DNA of 64,000 nt from Lamellibrachia columna (GCA_963662155.1 OY759273.1:24065036-24129035), one strand, 5' to 3'; counted from the first letter of the stretch, positions 46,217-58,986 are shown. The notes: a model not told the origin generated them from the sequence alone. Numbers and translations are program-made.

Positions 46217-47460
46217 AACTTATCCTACACTTTTTAACCTTCACAGCACACGATAGACCCACTAAGAGTGTGAAGAGTGCTGTGTGAAATTCGTGAAAAT
46301 GACGTACCTCCTTCTCGCACAAATTGCTTCAACGCATGACACCCCTGCATTTCTGTCATGAAATTCCCCGGTTTCCAAAATATGAGTACATCTTGCCTGA
46401 TGGCCACTGTGTCCTTACGCAACAGGTATACCAACTGACAAATGGCATCATTTCAAAGCTCAGAGTGCACAAAAACATCACTTACACTCACTCACCCACA
46501 CAATTTCTGCTCTCACTAATGCACCCAAACTGCACAGTTATCTTTTTTCTTGGGACTTTATCTATGTAATGACAGATGGATTCTGACTGGGGTCCGTGCC
46601 CTTCTCGTAGAATTATAGGCGTACATTGCTAAACTTTTGTTGCGCGTCGCGAGTTTGTGTGATTGTGTCGGTGCATTTAGGCCCTGCACAACCTTCGTTG
46701 CCGAAATTCAATTTTCGAATCGGTCCAACAACGGTTGCGTCGGCCAAATAAACTCGCGACTGAATTTTTATGAGTCGCGGATGAGTGTGCACGACTGATC
46801 CATTATAAGTCAAATAAACGATTCACAACAAAAGTTTACCAATGTACGTCTAGCATAAAACAATCAAGTAGATCGACCACTAAAGATACAATTGAACACA
46901 GACTGAATAAGATACTACCAGACGCTCGAATGGTTCCATATGTTCTGAGGTCATTTAATGAGCTACCTGTCCTAATGGCTAATACAAATCTAAAAAAAAA
47001 CTCGGCAATGCCATGGTGTTTATTAAACTGTCAACGACGCTAAAATGTTTTTATCATGCATGGTTTATCGTGCATGGTTTAGCAGACAATGTTAATATTT
47101 AATGTAATTAAATTATTTAATTTTAATATAATTTAATGTAATTCAATTATTTATAATCGATATAATTAATTAATTTTAATGTATGTTATTAAGGTCATGT
47201 TATGCATTTTTTTATTAATTGATTTTAATATAAAACACCTCTTATTGAGTGCGTGGTGGTCACGTTTTGTCTTGCTGAATATAAGTTACGCTGTATACGT
47301 GTAATTTTAGAGTAATTTATGGTACACAATGTTCAATAATTATTTTTCTGACAGTTTTATTCTTGAGTGAATTTGTGTGTTTAATCGTTTAGTGTGTGAC
47401 TGTAAAGTTGCCAACAATAAGCTGGTTCTGATTCTGGACTGTAACCCATAGGAAAGAAGA
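46217..47460. other. Non-coding AT-rich stretch
   Basis: No supported gene. A plus-strand stretch at about 46870-46990 translates to P-D-A-R-M-V-P-Y-V-L-R-S-F-N-E-L-P, which may be a LINE scrap. 47080-47240 is almost entirely A/T. Confidence 0.4.
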
Positions 47461-47464
47461 CAAA

Positions 47465-47496
47465 GAACAGAGGCAGCTCTCCAGCTGCCTCTGTTC
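47465..47496. other. Perfect 14-bp hairpin with CTCC loop
   Basis: GAACAGAGGCAGCT, loop CTCC, AGCTGCCTCTGTTC. No mismatch in the stem. Confidence 0.7.
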
Positions 47497-47599
47497 TGCG
47501 GTACTCCCCCATTTGGGCGGCCAGAATGCAAGTATTCATTTCCCATTTGTACCTGTTGAGTTCTGTCTAATACAAAATGCTGCCATCCATCTTATAATA

Positions 47600-48472
47600 T
47601 GGGAGGGCATATCATGCAGTTATAGCTTTTCTAATAATAAAAGTGATGATTAATGAGATCAAACGCCTTGCTAAAATCCAGCATTACAACTCGGACATAA
47701 GTATCCAATTTATCAGTCGCTTCATACCATCTGTGCATCATTTCTATGAGAACATTATTATTGACTCAAACACCCTTGTAGCTATTGGCGTTAGCGATAT
47801 TGATCTCGTGTATTTCTCAATCAACATGGGTGGCTTTATTTTCGGCAACGGTATTACGTTCGCCATCTTCCTTTCCTTAGGTCCAAGTTAGGAAGTGCGC
47901 GTTCGCGCAGTGAACTGTAGAAAATAATAGTTAATGGAGGAGCGAGGATATCTGCATGACTCCGTAATACCCCAGGAGGGATGTTATTAGGCCATGTGAC
48001 CTTATTCGCCTTAACTTTCTGTAGCGCTCTGAATGTTGTCATCACACTGATGACATATTAATCTGGTAGTTAATCGTTCACTGCGAATATTTGATTATCC
48101 TTATTTAAACGCGGTAATTTTTTACTGAGAGACACAAAAAATGCGTTCATTCTATTGGCTAATAATCCACAATCACCATTAGCTGTTTTGTTAGCTAGTC
48201 CTTGCATGCCAGAATTTACATTCCTGTCTAGTCCCATTAATTTTTTTATTATGTTTCCACCAATCATGGGATCCTGACTCATTCACTGCTGCAACTTGCG
48301 CTTGATAAAAGTCGTACAGAAGTCTCGAAGCGGCGAGGTTAACCGTATTGTGCAATATCCTGGTTTGATTCAAATCGCCGCTCATGTGAGCTCGCTGTCT
48401 TTTACGAACTATTGTTCTAAATAATTGATTCCCTGGACGTAACACGACGCGCACAACCGACGTCTCGCTCAC
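47600..48472 (-). pseudogene. LINE RT relic (Jockey/CR1-like)
   Basis: On the minus strand, fragments appear in order: R-A-H-M-S-G-D-L-N-Q-T-R and A-A-S-R-L-L-Y-D-F-Y (linker), then A-L-Q-K-V-K-A-N-K-V-T-W-P-N-N-I-P-P-G-V then L-R-S-H-A-D-I-L-A-P-P-L. After a frameshift comes M-A-N-V-I-P-L-P-K-I-K, and finally V-V-M-L-D-F-S-K-A-F-D-L-I-N-H-H. Several shifts and missing parts make it non-functional. Confidence 0.75.
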
Positions 48473-48540
48473 CTGTTACGTTTCTTTTTCAAACCAAAAC
48501 GCGGAATCCTTAAAGTTGACCTCGTCGTCTTGGCCGCCAT
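48473..48540 (-). CDS. Candidate alternative first exon of the GRAM gene
   Basis: ATGGCGGCCAAGACG starts a 22-codon frame (M-A-A-K-T-T-R-S-T-L-R-I-P-R-F-G-L-K-K-K, R-N) that ends at AG|GTGAGC, a strong donor. Its end phase (2) is the one GRAM gene exons 2 and 3 need. The ATGGCGGCC context is typical of YY1-bound start sites. The LINE relic abuts it, so it could instead be part of a LINE or of another gene. Confidence 0.25.
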
Positions 48541-48826
48541 CTGGACTTCTGTAATCAAGACATTGGCTTCTCCAAATGGCTATTGACGTCGTGTGACATG
48601 GCGATACAGGCACACCGGTCACGCGGTAATGGCGTGAGAATGGTGCCTTTCATGGTTGGTTGGTCGACATTACACGGGACTGGTCACGCGACCTCACACT
48701 GGTCAATATATGTCATCTAAGTATCCCCCATATTAGTAGCGTTATTGGTCGCAAGATATTTAACCGTCTACTCCGTACGATTCGTGGACGTCAATCGTCA
48801 GCGTATATTCAAATGGTTGACTAGGT

Positions 48827-48834
48827 TATATATA
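48827..48834 (+). promoter_or_regulatory. TATA box upstream of a small secreted-protein ORF
   Basis: TATATATA in the context GGTTATATATAGAAACGG. A start site about 30 bases on would fall near 48857, just before the ATGs at 48872 and 48890. Confidence 0.45.
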
Positions 48835-48871
48835 GAAACGGTGTGAGTAAAACGGAATCAATTGCCTATAC

Positions 48872-49105
48872 ATGCTGTCCCATATAGACACAATGATTGT
48901 TAAACTATTTGTTGTTATGCTAATATACGTGTGCATGGCCGCACGACCGCGTAAGATTCAAACTCTGACAACCTGTTTACGAGAACACCAACTCGACGTT
49001 TTCGAGAAGCAACCCTACAATTACTGTGTGAAGCAGATTTATGCAGCTGAGCGAACTGTGGCAATGTTGAGTGAACAAAATTACGCAATCTTCGAAGAGC
49101 AGTAA
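48872..49105 (+). CDS. Candidate secreted protein or first exon with signal peptide
   Basis: The 77-codon frame has two possible starts, at 48872 and 48890. From the second Met it reads M-I-V-K-L-F-V-V-M-L-I-Y-V-C-M-A-A, a good signal peptide with likely cleavage before R-P-R-K. The remaining 54 or so residues contain two Cys and are mostly polar (T-L-T-T-C-L-R-E-H-Q-L-D-V-F). The frame can end at TAA (49103-49105). Alternatively it may splice at GAGCA|GTAAGA (donor at 49102), which would make it the first exon of a receptor or larger secreted protein. No family is recognised. Confidence 0.45.
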   Translation: MLSHIDTMIVKLFVVMLIYVCMAARPRKIQTLTTCLREHQLDVFEKQPYNYCVKQIYAAERTVAMLSEQNYAIFEEQ

Positions 49106-49540
49106 GAGATACTTCTCTGAGTGAGGAGTTCGGCGCACTGCCGCTAGGCTATTGAGTCGAAGAGCGACTCGCTCAACTCCGAGTCAGCGTAGCAGAGGCG
49201 AATTGCATAAGACGACACAGCTAGACAAGGAGTCAGTGACAGATCAGACCACGCAAACAGACAACTCAACAAATTTAATGTCAGGAGAGGCAACCCTCCG
49301 TTGTCCCTAAGAAATAGGGCGCAGTACGACATAGTCATCCTGAACCATTGATAATAATAACTATTATTATTATTGTTAATGTTGTCGTTGTTGTTACTGT
49401 TGTTGTCATCACCATCATTATCATTATCACCATAAGCATTTCAATATAATCTACACCGCGAAAGTTTTCACCCGTGTTATGTTCTACGTGTGAAGCTATG
49501 ACATTGTATACATTTATTCTACTGGGCCGCCGGTCTCGTA
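49106..49540. other. Non-coding stretch
   Basis: Includes a (TTG/TTA)n-like patch at 49350-49430. No gene seen. Confidence 0.45.
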
Positions 49541-49688
49541 TTGTAAATAGACCCCCGTATAAATGGACCCCGCGCAAATGGACCCGGGGTCCATTTACCA
49601 CTGTGGAATTTGGACCAGGGGTCCATATTCAGTTGTGATAGATGGACCCCGGGCGTAGTAAACGTACCCCCTATATGGGAGGGGTCCA

Positions 49689-49694
49689 CATGTA

Positions 49695-49772
<78 letters not shown>
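49689..49772. repeat. (TA)n between inverted arms
   Basis: About 70 bases of uninterrupted TA between 48-base inverted arms. The arms begin GCGTAGTAAACGTACCCCC and end in TATAATTA. Confidence 0.95.
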
Positions 49773-49774
<2 letters not shown>

Positions 49775-49960
49775 TACTTGTGGACCCCTCTCATATAGGG
49801 GGGACGTTTACTACGCTATTTACTGATCCAAGCATCTCACCATGTTTACACAAAGAGCGAATTTTAACACGGACTCACTTACAGCCTGTACTAACTAGAA
49901 TTTGTTTAAAGTTCAGGCTTTAATGTATAAGCTATGACAGTGACTCACATACCATCATAT

Positions 49961-49963
49961 ATA

Positions 49964-50030
<67 letters not shown>
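49961..50030. repeat. (TA)n microsatellite
   Basis: Tract of TA with one early ATATTATA interruption. Confidence 0.95.
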
Positions 50031-50867
50031 ATTTACTGAATGGTTATAAAAATTAACCTCCATTGTTTATATGGGAGGGGTCAGTTTTCAATGGCCGTGA
50101 GAAATGTACCCCCAACTCTTTCCGTGCACTTCGCAGCCTCGGCTTTTAAAAGTGATGGAGAGTTCGCGAATGAATATCTTGTAGTCAATGTTATATTAAT
50201 TTTTATAATAAGCATATTCTTTCTGGCCGTTGGTCGAGCGACACGCCAGCCAACCGAAGAGGAGTTCTCTGTGGGAAAACAGCGTGAACACGTCGGACCA
50301 CGAGGCACTGTTAGAATAAATTAATTGTTTGATTGAAATGCATTTCTGTGCTACAGTGAAAACCTATCAGGTCCAATTTTCAGGGGGGTCCATTTTCCAC
50401 AGTGATACATGGACCCCGGTCCATGTATCACAGGGGTCCATATTTCACTGTGAAAAATGGACCGGGGGACCATTTACCATTGACATTCCATTTACAATGT
50501 GACATTCCATTTACAATGCGGCACTCGCTAGCACGGTGAGCGTTATGGATAGATGGAACGATAAAAGTCATGACCTGTTTACCATTGACAATCCCAGCAC
50601 GGCGAACACTGAACAAAGACAACGTGTGCCAGTTTGGTATAGCATGTTACCAGTGCTCCGCATGTGAAAGAATTTTGTGTCACTCTGACATGGACGTGTG
50701 CTCCCCTTTTGATAAGCAAATTGTGTTTGACTCTTAAATAAACGTAGATCGACTGACTGAGTTCATCGACTTGCCTGACAGATTCATATCTAGATATTTG
50801 ATATTGATACTATCATTATAGGATATCTGACATTGAACTATGCCTATAGAGGACACATGCAATGCTG

Positions 50868-50917
50868 GGTGGGTGGGTGGGGGTGGGGTGTGGTGTGGTG
50901 TGATGTGGTGTGGTGTG

Positions 50918-50969
<52 letters not shown>

Positions 50970-50986
50970 TGAGTGCGTGCGTGCAC
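50868..50986. repeat. (GGGTG)n, (TGTGG)n and (GCGT)n simple repeats
   Basis: G/T-rich tract grading into about 14 copies of GCGT, directly before the dispersed repeat at 50990. Confidence 0.95.
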
Positions 50987-51190
50987 CACAATACCATTAA
51001 CTCGTCGAACTTTTGTCAACGCAGCATGTTGCAGCTATAATTATATGGCGTCTCCATAAAGTCGAAAAACCTCGTGCAGGGCGCATGAACGTGCTACGCG
51101 GGCCTGCGTTTGCACGTGGCATGCACGTGCAGGCGTTGCCGGTGAACTTTAAAGGGTGGGCATTGTTCGCTCGCTCTACAGGTATAACGC
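50987..51190. repeat. Dispersed repeat with attached (GCGT)n, copy 2
   Basis: AACTCGTCGAACTTTTGTCA, GCAGCATGTTG and AAAGGGTGGGCATTGTTCGC match 40505-40690 in order. A 137-codon frame (51013-51426) begins inside it and ends next to an AATAAA (51422); it may be a chance frame. Confidence 0.7.
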
Positions 51191-51429
51191 TCCATCCCAA
51201 CATAAGTGTTATCAATGCCATCCTTGCCACAGCAGCCACTGGAAACACAAATGATCGGGCCACGAACCGGACGACCGCGGGTGATCAAACCAAGACAAGA
51301 CCGCCATATACTCATTGTATTTGTCTGATGGATAGGTCCATGACGCCGATGAGACCACCCGGAACATCACCGAGAACCCTTAATCAACAACAGAGACCCA
51401 ATAAGCGACCAAGCAATTGTCAATAAAAA

Positions 51430-52440
51430 CTGTAAAACAAACCCCGAACTAGCCGGGCTGTATCGTTCTGCAAAGTAATAAAACATCTCGTCGAGTCTCT
51501 CTTTCATATATACGTCCAGGGCTTGAAAGGGAATGATTTCTTTAAAATGTTACAGTTAAAAACAAAACTCCAAAAAGAAGGTTGTTCAAACCCCCCTCCC
51601 CCCTCCCTGTGGACTAAACTCTGGATGACTCAGACAGAACAATGTGTAAAACTTCCTGCTTCGTGACATGTCTAAGCACTGGGATCGGTCGAAGTAACAG
51701 GTAGGAAGTTCCGTCTTCGGGCGTTCAAAGACGACGGGCGATAAACAATTCATTCGATGTATTTCCCCGAGGTGTGATTCAAGATATCTCGATTTAGGCA
51801 GTGACGCGCTCGCTGTTTATAATTTCAGGGTGTTTAGGGAATTTTAACAACATGCACGCACGCACGCACGCCCCCATGCACACATGCACGAATATTTATA
51901 AACACGCACGCATGCACACACGCACACACACTCTCTGATAATCGAACACAATTTTCAAAGTTCACATTTGATCACGACATATGCGTTTCATGTAAACAGT
52001 ACTCCCAATCGATGGTATCATGAAGACATTTTTAAACCAACCAACATTCCCCAGCAACTGTTGATTATGGGTGAGTTAGATACTTCGAACTAAGAAACCA
52101 CAATATAATTTATACTTTGATCTGGTAACTACCCATGAGTTCATCAGCGTTGTGCTGAGCTTGCATACGTTTAAACTTTATTTACATAAACCCACTGAAG
52201 TGTACAAAGCACCAGTTAAATGAGAATTTAAAAAGAGCAAAGCTGCGTGTATCAGGACCACGTTGTGCCAGCTCGCCCTAGCGAAGTAGGCCTACGTTGA
52301 TGATTTGGCTTAGTTGTGATTTTTTTGTATTTATATCAACCAGGCTTTTGACTGACTAATGACAACGTGGTGAAGGCGTGACGCTGTTTGAATCTCACCA
52401 ATAGCAATGGCAAGGAAGGATGGGTCGCGGGCATATATCA
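51430..52440. other. Non-coding stretch
   Basis: Short (GCAC)n patch at 51852-51925. No supported gene. Confidence 0.45.
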
Positions 52441-52450
52441 AGGGGGATCC

Positions 52451-52451
52451 A

Positions 52452-52495
<44 letters not shown>

Positions 52496-52498
52496 CCC
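52451..52498. repeat. (ACGC)n microsatellite
   Basis: About 11 perfect copies. Confidence 0.97.
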
Positions 52499-52613
52499 AC
52501 TCATACTAAGCATCGTATAGGAACAACTCCCTGTACGGTAGCAGTCGTCACCCCGTGATATCGTGTAGTACTTAATGTAGTAGCCTGCTCCCATTTCTAC
52601 GGAATGATGCCCT

Positions 52614-53081
<468 letters not shown>

Positions 53082-53106
53082 ATATATAATTTACACATAT
53101 ATTACC

Positions 53107-53216
53107 GTTGACAACTTACTAACGTCTCACCAGGGCAGTTTCAATTGTCAAAACGGGCACCACAAGTTTGTGTGCTCGTGTAACATTGTGTTTTTTACAC
53201 AATGTACTCTTCAGTA

Positions 53217-53217
<1 letters not shown>
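53107..53217. repeat. Dispersed repeat copy before a (TA)n tract
   Basis: AACTTACTAACGTCTC, GGGCAGTTTCAATTGTCAAA and GTGTGCTCGTGTAACATTGT match 54655-54775. It contains a hairpin, ACATTGTGT/ACACAATGT. Confidence 0.75.
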
Positions 53218-53540
<323 letters not shown>

Positions 53541-54048
53541 CTTTCTCCTTATCCATCTCCGTATATCCGTCTCTACATCTTTCTACAACTTTCTACATCT
53601 CTCTACATATATCTACATCTCTGTCTACATATCTATACATCTCTCTATATCTCTCCACGTCTACGTGTATCTGTGTATCTGTCTCCGTTTCATCACGGAA
53701 CAACATATCGCCCCAGACGAAGCTACATTTGAGCCAGTGTTGTACATTGTCTACACCCTGTCATATATGCCGTACATTTTCTACACCCTGTCATATATGC
53801 CCTGTCGGGCGGCAACAAGAGAACCGTCTCAATATGCTACCAAGCCTCATGATTATTGTTTGATTGCGCTTGGCTTATGAATATTTATAAATCCATAAAC
53901 TGACTAGTAACAAATAAAAGTTTATTCTACACACTATACAATAACACTATGCAATAACCAACGTTTAATTTGAGTGTGCTTTTTGCCCTGTTCAGGCAAC
54001 AGATCGATGCAAATAATTGACTCATTGTAACCGAAGTAATACTGACGT

Positions 54049-54336
54049 TTGTATAGTCGTTAGTACACCAAGAATACCATTGACTACAACACAAGTAGTA
54101 ACACGTTTGTATAGTCGTTAGTACACCAACAGCGGGGTATTTAGCCAAGAATACCATTGACTACAACACAAGTAGTAACACGTTTGTATAGTCGTTAGTA
54201 CACCAACAGCGGGGTATTTAGCCAAGAATACCATTGACTACAACACAAGTAGTAACACGTTTGTATAGTCGTTAGTACACCAACAGCGGGGTATTTAGCC
54301 AAGAATACCATTGACTACAACACAAGTAGTAACACG
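54049..54336. repeat. 77-bp tandem repeat, about 3.5 copies
   Basis: The unit contains CGTTTGTATAGTCGTTAGTA, CACCAACAGCGGGGTATTTA and CATTGACTACAACACAAGTA. The first copy lacks the GCGGGGTATTTAGCC part. Confidence 0.95.
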
Positions 54337-54576
54337 AGTCGGGCGAGGCAAGAGAAGACTGACTGAACGTTGGTGGTTTACTACTATCGGGCGGATTAAG
54401 CCGTGGATTATGTTTACACAACGTTGCTGTTTGTGTTGTATGACTTTTATCCACTGGTGGGTGTTAGTTTAAGTGTTTCGTTTTGAAGGTAAGAGCAGAA
54501 TGATACAATAACGAATGCCTCTTAATAGACTACATTTTCTTCAAAATATCCCATGGCAAGATCACAAATGACACTC

Positions 54577-54645
54577 TCAATTGCCAAGATGGGTACAAGA
54601 TGGGTACAAGATGGTTACAAGATGGGTACAAGATTGGTACACTGT
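54577..54645. repeat. 11-13 bp tandem repeat (GATGGGTACAA)
   Basis: Five short units just before the dispersed repeat at 54655. Confidence 0.85.
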
Positions 54646-54654
54646 TCCATAAAA

Positions 54655-54775
54655 AGACAACTTACTAATGTCTCAAAAGGGCAGTTTCAATGGTCAAAAC
54701 GTGCACCACAAGTGTGTTGGTCAACTGTGTGTGCTCGTGTAACATTGTTTTTTTACACAATATTCTCTTCAGTAA
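54655..54775. repeat. Dispersed repeat, second copy of 53107-53217
   Basis: Same order of blocks, with an 8-13 base insertion (GTTGGTCAACTGT) relative to the first copy. Confidence 0.75.
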
Positions 54776-55799
54776 TACACAATTTGCCTGTTTTATATGA
54801 AAATAAGCCCTTTCTGACGATTCAAAAGTGGCCTTTTTGTCAGCCTGCTCCCGTGGAAGTTCAGTACAAATACGCTTCCTTTTAACCATTTGACATGTTG
54901 TCCTTCGAGCAGTTGGTCAACGAGCGGTTGGAAAACATGACTGCGGTGTATAGCCTTTATCGGAACAAAGTGCCACAAAAAAACTCATAATATTCTGCAG
55001 TTAAAATCCAGACAATATATGAAGTGTGTGATATTGTGATCAGAGACTGTTCAAGTGGTCATGTGGCAATATTCTACTGTATATTCGAAACAGTCGCCCA
55101 GTTGAGGAAATGCATGGAAACCGCGAGCACAGTCGTTGGAATAAGAAGACAACGTCTCGAATTTTTACATGTAAACATTACGCACATAACAGGACCTGAT
55201 ACATGAGGACGAGGACAACTGATAGATCTGCTGATGCTACAAGGTTCGTGTTGCGTTTATCCGTCATCACGGCGAAGCGATCCATTCTTTTTTCATTTAG
55301 CTATGATGTCATCAGGCGAACTCATGGCATCGAATTTACAAGTCCACCTGAAATAGGCGCTGATTTACTGCAGGCGTTTGTTCCGAATTTGTCTGTGAAG
55401 ACTCTGGGGTCGCGAAATGTGAGAAAAGAGAAGAACGGTTCCTTCTCCGTCCTCGTATTACTAGTAGCATCTGTCTAGTCTTAGCTCCATTCATGCATAA
55501 TATGTTTAATTTCATCTCATCAGGCGCCATGATCGCTTATGCAGTCCAGAGCGAAACGCACGGGTCTACAACATGTTGCTAACGTATCGGTCTTGGCTGA
55601 ATTTACTCAGTGTAGCCACTTCGCGGTTAAACATGAGGTGCACAAACGTGAACAATATTTTTAGGACCTAATCAGTGCACACATCGTGTGGCTAAGACTA
55701 GGTGGCGTTTTTTTAAAGTCGGATTAGGTTGTATCGTAGAGCTAGACATATATATATAGTTTTTTTCATTCAATCCTATCCTCTTGCTAGTTGGTTAGC
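54776..55799. other. Stretch with short frames only
   Basis: A 91-codon plus-strand frame at 55203-55478 has no domain that I recognise and no splice support. Confidence 0.35.
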
Positions 55800-56060
55800 C
55801 GAATTGACTGAGCTGCGTCGTGGATGCTTCTGCAGTGGCTCACGAGAGATGGAGTCCACAGCAGGTTACGTATTTACCCCCTGTGTGGGATAGTTTACTT
55901 CCCCTGGCATAGACACCAGATATGAGGGACCAACGGTGTGTTGCGTCTCTTCCGATAGACGCAGACAAAGTGGGGTGAGCGATATTGCAACAGTTTCGAA
56001 ACAGCTGCAGGTAGACTAGGACATTGACTCCTTCGACCGACAGACCGACGTTCCCACACA
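55800..56060 (-). mobile_element. SINE-like element, copy D
   Basis: GAGTCCACAGCAGGTTACGT, GCATAGACACCAGATATGAG, CTCTTCCGATAGACGCAGAC and AAAGTGGGGTGAGCGATA match copies A-C. CGACCGACAGACCGACGTT resembles the tRNA-like head of copy A. Confidence 0.6.
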
Positions 56061-56303
56061 CAGCGACTGCGTCCCAAACGCGCCACCTGAAAGGGATGAA
56101 TTGAAGGGAGTCTATAGGGATTAAGTTCCAGGTTCTCATTACTCTGGGGAAAAACGGGTGACGCATACGTCCTTTGTCGGTTCACTGTTTCGGGGTTGGG
56201 GGGTGCGTATTTTCCAATTCAGGCAACAAATCAGAATCTGAAAACACCCAAAGATATGTCTACAAACGTGTATATAACTGCACAGAAAGACTACCCGCCT
56301 CAC

Positions 56304-56575
56304 CTTTTTATCCGCCGTCGAGACGTTGCTTGTGCACGTACGTAACCTTCCATCGACTCGGGTGGTTTCTTCCGCGAGGACGGTCGGCCGATAATCTCGG
56401 CTATGCTAGCGAGCAGACCGCAGTCCTTTCCGCCTAAGGTTCTCAGCGCCTCGAAATCGCTGTACGATCTGTTACGTCGAGCCATTTCGCAGCCAGACTT
56501 AAGGCCAACAATGTCCGGTATCGTAATGTTCTTGACCTGGTAATGTCTGTAGTCGCGCGGTGTCCGATACGGCAT
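56304..56575 (-). CDS. Candidate first coding exon, unidentified protein
   Basis: From the ATG at 56573-56575 a 90-codon frame runs to the donor AAAAAG|GTGAGG (56298-56303), ending in phase 2. The translation starts M-P-Y-R-T-P-R-D-Y-R-H-Y-Q-V-K-N-I-T-I-P and later has C-E-M-A-R-R-N-R-S-Y-S-D-F-E-A-L and G-L-L-A-S-I-A-E-I-I. It is basic (many Arg) and CpG-rich, in contrast to the AT-rich surroundings, as expected near a promoter. The frame stays open upstream to at least 56608, so it may be an internal exon. Next exons would lie at lower coordinates; I did not find them. No family recognised. Confidence 0.45.
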
Positions 56576-56639
56576 AAACGAGCGATACAGTGACCGAGGA
56601 GCGAGCAAGAGGCGGCCTTTCAGTGTAACCTGAGCCCCG

Positions 56640-58690
56640 GAAGCCGGACGTATTGTGGTGTGGCCGTTATTGCAGTAGGTTATACTCAGGTTAATTGTAC
56701 TAACAGCGGGACTCGCTCGACGAGTAACACTATCTGATCGAGCAAGGTGACACAGTTGAACGCTTACGCATGACTTGACCTATGTATGCAAGATGGCTGA
56801 CACGTCTTGATCTACAAATGTTCGTAATTGTCTTCTTCGTTGTTTACCTTCGTGTTCCACATGCTGGCTGAGTGACGTCTACAAAGCCACGCAACCAGAC
56901 GACACAAGTCAGCCACGCGTGACGTCCCGCCAATCAGTGTTCATCGAACTCGCCTTGTTTGTACGCAGCATTTGGTGGCAGTCTACACCTGGCTGTCGTA
57001 TTCTGTACATCGAAATAACACTGTGAGAAGACAGTATTATAGGTATTTCCTCTCGGCGTGATCGAATACAAGTCCTTGCATACAAGTATAGCACAAAATG
57101 CACATTATTTTCCACAAATAAAACTTCCCATCGCCTGATATCGAAAACACTAAGAGTGTTGTAGCACCAACAGGCAGACAATTTAAGTAATTGTGCTCCT
57201 TAAATATTGTCGCACTAATCCAAACACCGTGAAGGCGGTATCAAAGTTGTGATCTTCTGCAGACTTTTCGAGTACGACTCCAGGGACGGATAGAAGTGTA
57301 CTGATACCCACTGTACATGAAACAAGAGGGACACTACAGCGAGATGTAATTACGTAGTCCGCTTCAGAAGTGTTCTTGTACAAAGAGAAATCGATGCAGA
57401 TACTTATGTAGCGTAAGGAATACCTGATGTTGCAATTACTAATTAATGACGATTTTTCGATTCCGGATACGCAGATAATTACGAAAATTCAGCTATAAGC
57501 GTGCACCACCTATGATAGTCGTTAATCGAGTCGGGATATCGATACAGTTACAAAAATCGACGCCGCTTTTTTCCAGCGGTCTTGCTGTCTGACAACCTTG
57601 TGGTATCCGAAGTCAACAAGTTGCACGTTCTGGTTGGAACCCCGTAAAAAATCCATACAATATAAGGACTCGTGTTTCGTCTGCACTCCATATCTCGTCA
57701 CGCGCGACTGCCTGCTGCCAACTCGGATTTATTCAGCATACTACTTTTGTGTTGGCACCGAAGGTCTTATTACTGAGAGGTAGTCGAAGGACAGATTAGA
57801 CTGAAGATAAAACAATTCCCGTCCCACTTCGATAACAAATTCTCCAGTAAGATCGTTACTATACATAGTTTGTTCTAAAACCCAGTGTTGACCTAAGTAC
57901 AAGAGTTTGACTCAGCACACTGTCACGTAGTTTGTTGTAATAACCAGTATTGCTCTAAATACAAGAGTTTGTTTCAGTACATACCTTATTCTAATACACA
58001 GCTATCATCTCACGTATGCGATAAGCAAAACGGGCAAAAAAGGAACTGTATCATTGATGAAAACAATTATGGAATGGATATCACGAAGTAGACGTCATCT
58101 GGATGCGAGCTCAGTTAAATATATGTCATAGGAAACAATAATGTCAAATGTTTCATTATATTGACTACGCGTGCTGCCATCTCGTGATGGGCAAACAAAC
58201 CACACGTGTGGCCCATCGTTACTGAAAAACCAATGTTGTTTTGAGTGGATTTAAATATATGTGATAACTCCAAATTTCATAGTCTTGTGAAATAATGATA
58301 TTGTTTATTGTTTCACCATTTCTACAGTTCGATGTTAGCCTTCCATGCGACGCCTTCCGGTCTTTTGTTCGACCCCTCCTGTGGCACGCTGCAACATGAC
58401 TCGTTTGCCTGTCTGCGTCTAGCTGTATACACACACATGTGTCACCGTCCTGAACAAGGTGTTGTGTTTCAAATGTAATGATACACAAATATGTCATTGC
58501 TATGGCGAGTGGCCTGACCAGCGAACTAGTCTTACAGTATTGTAATGACAACGGAGTCTTCCCTAGTATAATTTCGACAGTAATTGCCCTATAATAACGT
58601 CATTAGTATGATTAGTCGTCTAACTAACCGTGCATGTCTTGCAGAAATAAAATGACAGCAATATCGTGTAACATTATCAGTAGGTTAATC
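56640..58690. other. Non-coding stretch
   Basis: Short frames only, including a 61-codon plus-strand frame at 57598-57783 and a 110-codon minus-strand frame at 58219-58551 without supporting features. Confidence 0.35.
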
Positions 58691-58697
58691 GGTTAAT

Positions 58698-58986
<289 letters not shown>

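Larger units (their letters stand above)
49545..50475. mobile_element. Composite inverted-repeat element rich in GGGGTCCAT
   Basis: GGGGTCCAT/ATGGACCCC motifs occur many times in both orientations at 49548-49650 and 50370-50475. Inverted arms at 49653-49700 and 49769-49816 flank (TA)n. A 94-codon frame at 50040-50324 has a hydrophobic stretch (LVVNVILIFIISIFFLAV), but I cannot support a function. Confidence 0.5.

Noticed and set aside
50040..50324. 94-codon frame with a hydrophobic helix
   Set aside because: It lies in a repeat-rich composite element, with no family resemblance. Not supported as a gene.
51013..51426. 137-codon plus-strand frame with AATAAA at its end
   Set aside because: The first third lies in a dispersed repeat. 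No domain is recognised, so it is only noted under that repeat.
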